Source: Phylloscopus collybita (lineage: Eukaryota > Chordata > Aves > Passeriformes > Phylloscopidae). From it: a stretch of DNA of 64,000 nucleotides. Shown piece by piece: positions 61,001 through 64,000 of this stretch (position 1 is its first letter; the number at the start of each line of letters is the position of its first letter). The DNA is taken from the NCBI GenBank assembly GCA_027886175.1, contig JAJNNQ010000137.1, positions 36,008,001 to 36,072,000 of the forward strand. The letters run 5' to 3'. The notes beneath the pieces were generated by a model. That model had not been told where the DNA came from. It saw only the letters and a list, made by a program, of their open reading frames with translations, and made no database searches. Made by a program: the position numbers and the translations under genes.

Positions 61001-64000
61001 TTTGCTGAAATAGGGTGACACTACTAGTCTTCTCTACCCTGCAGACTTGGAAAATTAAGTTCGCCATCTGCATATTCATATAGTCTTAGAATTGGAATTT
61101 CCTGGGGTCTGGAGAACTTGCATTTCAAATAAAACCATGGGAAATTACTTATGTACATGACTTTTCAAAAGCAAATTGAGCAGCTCTTTTAGGAACGGGA
61201 GCTACATGAAAATTGTCCCAGGAGTGGGGTGGGTAAGAAGGCCACATCCCTGCAAAACTGGTGTCTGTATTCTGTTACTGTCTGACTCAAACGTGGCTAC
61301 ATGTGAACACAGCTGCCAGTGAGAAGGTCAGACTGCACCCAGCTGGAGCTGAAGGGCATCGTGCTTGGTGTTTGGTAGGAGACTGACCTGGCAGAAGCAT
61401 AGTTCGTGGTGTACGCCTGTTGTTTCTGATAAAGCAGAAGCTAAAAATCCCTCATAGAAAATGGAACTTAGTTCTATTAAGTACTTCCCGAAAATAACAC
61501 AAGGACCTTCTGTATGAACAATGGTTGCAGTCCTGGGTATCCCATTAGCTTTTTCATTAGAGTATTTGTTTTGTGCCATTACACTCACTCTCTCCATTTA
61601 AACATCATTGATACTTTTTCAGATTTCAGAATGTCAGGATTTCAAGTGTGTAAAACTTCCCCAAACATATATTCATATCTCATTTTTAAGTATGCAGCCA
61701 TTTCTCAGTACAGTAAGTGCAATGTTCCAACAGGCAGGCTGCCAGTCTGTGTCTTCTAGTGCTGGTAATTATGTAGAAGCACCTGGTAACTGATCATAGT
61801 CTGGTGTTTGTGAAGATTTGGGAAGGAAAAGTGGGGAAAGAGTGATAAGAATAACTGATGCATGGTGGAGACACGCAGAGATGGCTCTCTCTGTAGCTGT
61901 ATCCTCTCCAACTGGTGAAATGTGAGCACAGGGTGAATGCTCTCTCACTTGCCGTGTGTCATTCTTCACTCAACCTCATCATAACTCCTTTCCCTCCTCC
62001 TGTCTTCTCAGTAGAGAAGCATTTGCCCATTGGTGTTTTGCAGTGGGTGGCTGTTCAGCTCACAGTGAAATCTGGAACATGATCAGCTATCCCAGACATT
62101 GTTATCTCCATGTTTCCATGGGGTGTAGCATCCAGACACCATACAGTCATCAAGAGCTCTTTTCCTCAAAGGCTTTTCCATGTTTGGAGGGATGAAGATA
62201 GCAAAGGGGCTATGGAAGAAGGCTGTGGTTGTACTCAGAGGTCAGCTGCTGAGTTTTCTCCAATCTGGGCTAGTGAGCCAACTGTTGGACCATCCTTTCT
62301 ATTGCTTGACCTGAAATTACCGTGTTTGAACTTATCTAAGGCTCAGAGAAACTGCTGGACACCTACCTACTTGTTGGTAGGGGAGTTTACTGGGCTTTTC
62401 ACGCTTGGAAAATTTCTTTGAACTTCAATGCATGCTGTGGTATATGCTTCTGTGAAGCTCCTTAGTCTCGTTCCATGTAAGAAATAGCTATATCTGATCA
62501 TGGAAAATGGCATTTTCTTCTGTCTAATATTTTTCGTCACTTGTTCTGATCATATGTCTTAAGGTTGACACCAAATTTCAGTAAAACCCAAGGCTGCCAT
62601 TTAAAATAACCCCTCTCCTTATGAGCAAGATTACCTTATATGTGACCGCTTGATTAAATTTAAGAGTTTTTCAGGGATTACTTTCTTTGCTTTATAAGCT
62701 TGTATTTAGTAAGAGAGAATGCAAAGGAGCTGGTTAGATAAAAAACAGAATCTGTAAGCTTAAAGTGATTTTAATGTATGCAGAACAAAATGGGGGCCTA
62801 TAACATAGAAAAATTATTTTTCTTGTAGCTTCCAAAACTGTAAGCATTAAGACCAGCAACAAAAAGGATTAATGAAAGTAACAAAAAGGGCTCTTTAAAA
62901 ATTAGAAACATCGGAAACATTCTCTCTGCTCCTTTCAAGAAGACAAACTGACCATGATTCTACTGTCCACAGTCATCCAAGTAATGAATGAGCAGTTTTG
63001 GGGCTGTTCTGTAAGGTGAGGGGACAGCTAAGTCATTAGTGTTGTATTAAACAATGCCTATTGTGACCACACTCCAGCCATGTTTTGATCTGAATGTCCT
63101 TTGCAGTGCATGTCCCCTGATGCTTTTAATTTTTATATATGCTTTTTATTTTCTGTGGTTTATCACCAGAATGAAAAGCCTGTGTGTGCAAATCCACCCT
63201 GAATTTAAGCAAGTATGCTATCTGATCATTCATCTTTTCCAAAAGTGGGATTAGTGGGAGTTTACAATTATCTAGCTTTACTTCTCTTGAAAAGGTGTTG
63301 CAAAATTAATGTCACCAAGATACAAAACCATTTTTTCTTGTAGCAAAAATCACACAAGTCAGAGCTTGCCAGTTACATTTTCAGGGTAAGTTTGATGATT
63401 ATCCTTTAAATGAACATTGATTTTTTTTTTGTAGATCCCATTATTTTCAATCCAGAGAGATTGTTCTGTCTTCTTGCATACCTATTATAAATGAATAGCA
63501 AACATTTTCACCATACGTTATTGCTTTTTTTCTTAAAAAGAAAGAGATGGCCCAAACTCTTACCTAAACCTCCCCCACTCCCTATGATGTTCTGAATGCC
63601 AGATCGAGATTATTCTTAGTGCAGGAGATATTTCTGTGCTTTTATAACTGGCTGACCCACAAGGTGGCACTAAAGAGAAAAGTGACAACTTGGCTAATAA
63701 AAAGTGAAAACCAAAGGCAAAATACCATATGCTGAATCAATATTATTTTAATTAGAAGCATAGCTCCTTTACTGTAAGTTAAATTTTATTTTGTGAAAAG
63801 CCTTAAAGGTATATAGCAGCAAGGATGGTTCATTGCCCCCATCCCACATCTAAAGTTAAGTTTTTAAAGAATGAGCAAGACCAAGGTTGTCTGCTTATCA
63901 CAGCTCCATAATCTTAAGGAAAGTTAATGTGATCAAAATGTAGTTTAATAATTTTCTTCTCTAAGGAATTCAAATGGACTAAAACCTGAAAACTTCAGTC
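58094..64000. other. Long non-coding stretch with one AT palindrome
   Basis: No gene, transposon or RNA gene recognised. The longest frame is minus 60669-61079 (136 codons) with no domain. A perfect 20-bp palindrome lies at 59341-59360. Confidence 0.45.
59341..59360. repeat. Perfect 20-bp AT palindrome
   Basis: TTTAAATATTAATATTTAAA equals its own reverse complement. It is all A/T, so cruciform extrusion or a homodimer site is possible, but chance is not excluded in AT-rich DNA. Confidence 0.85.

Noticed and set aside
1..64000. Retroviral gag, pol or env remnants between LTRs
   Set aside because: No reverse transcriptase, protease or integrase motif in any listed frame; all LTRs appear solo.
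1..64000. CRISPR array, operon, bacterial or phage system
   Set aside because: No regularly spaced repeats, no dense coding and clear vertebrate repeat content.

Overview
The window looks like gene-poor chromosomal DNA from a bird, most probably a songbird. It is AT-rich and long open frames are almost absent. The recognisable interspersed repeats are CR1 LINE fragments and solo LTRs of endogenous retroviruses, including an ERVL-type LTR family widespread in bird genomes. There are no mammalian Alu or L1 elements, no operons, no bacterial gene organisation and no CRISPR array. The bird call rests on my recognition of CR1 and LTR sequence by eye; 'songbird' is weaker.

Layout. (1) 0-2.5 kb holds a tRNA-like Pol III promoter head, followed within 100 bp by an old plus-strand CR1 fragment, then a compact complete solo LTR with an intact 5-bp target duplication. 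(2) 2.5-24 kb is single-copy-looking DNA with a CpG-richer patch near 4.6 kb and a few homopolymers. (3) 24.3-25.1 kb is a CpG-richer block that reads as a minus-strand LTR. (4) 25-39 kb is mostly featureless, with an ERVL-type LTR fragment at 32.0-32.4 kb. (5) 39.0-39.6 kb is a minus-strand CR1. (6) At 42.0-42.4 kb on the minus strand is the best protein-coding candidate: a splice acceptor, a hydrophobic leader-like segment, a six-cysteine segment and an acidic/helical tail, open for 116 codons. I do not recognise the gene. (7) 45.0-51.4 kb is a nest of transposable elements: two related LTRs in opposite orientation bracket an interrupted CR1, a 197-bp inverted repeat pair (about 95% identical) and an ERVL-type LTR into which a second LTR has jumped with a perfect GTCTG target duplication. 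(8) 54.8-55.6 kb is a further probable solo LTR. (9) 55.6-64 kb is featureless apart from a weak minus-strand exon candidate near 58 kb and a perfect 20-bp AT palindrome.

There is no set of genes working together and nothing resembling a defence or biosynthetic system. What deserves follow-up is the unidentified secreted-type exon, the mobile-looking 197-bp unit, the tRNA-like/CR1 composite, and the order of insertions in the 45-51 kb nest. Conserved non-coding elements may be present, but cannot be shown from one sequence.
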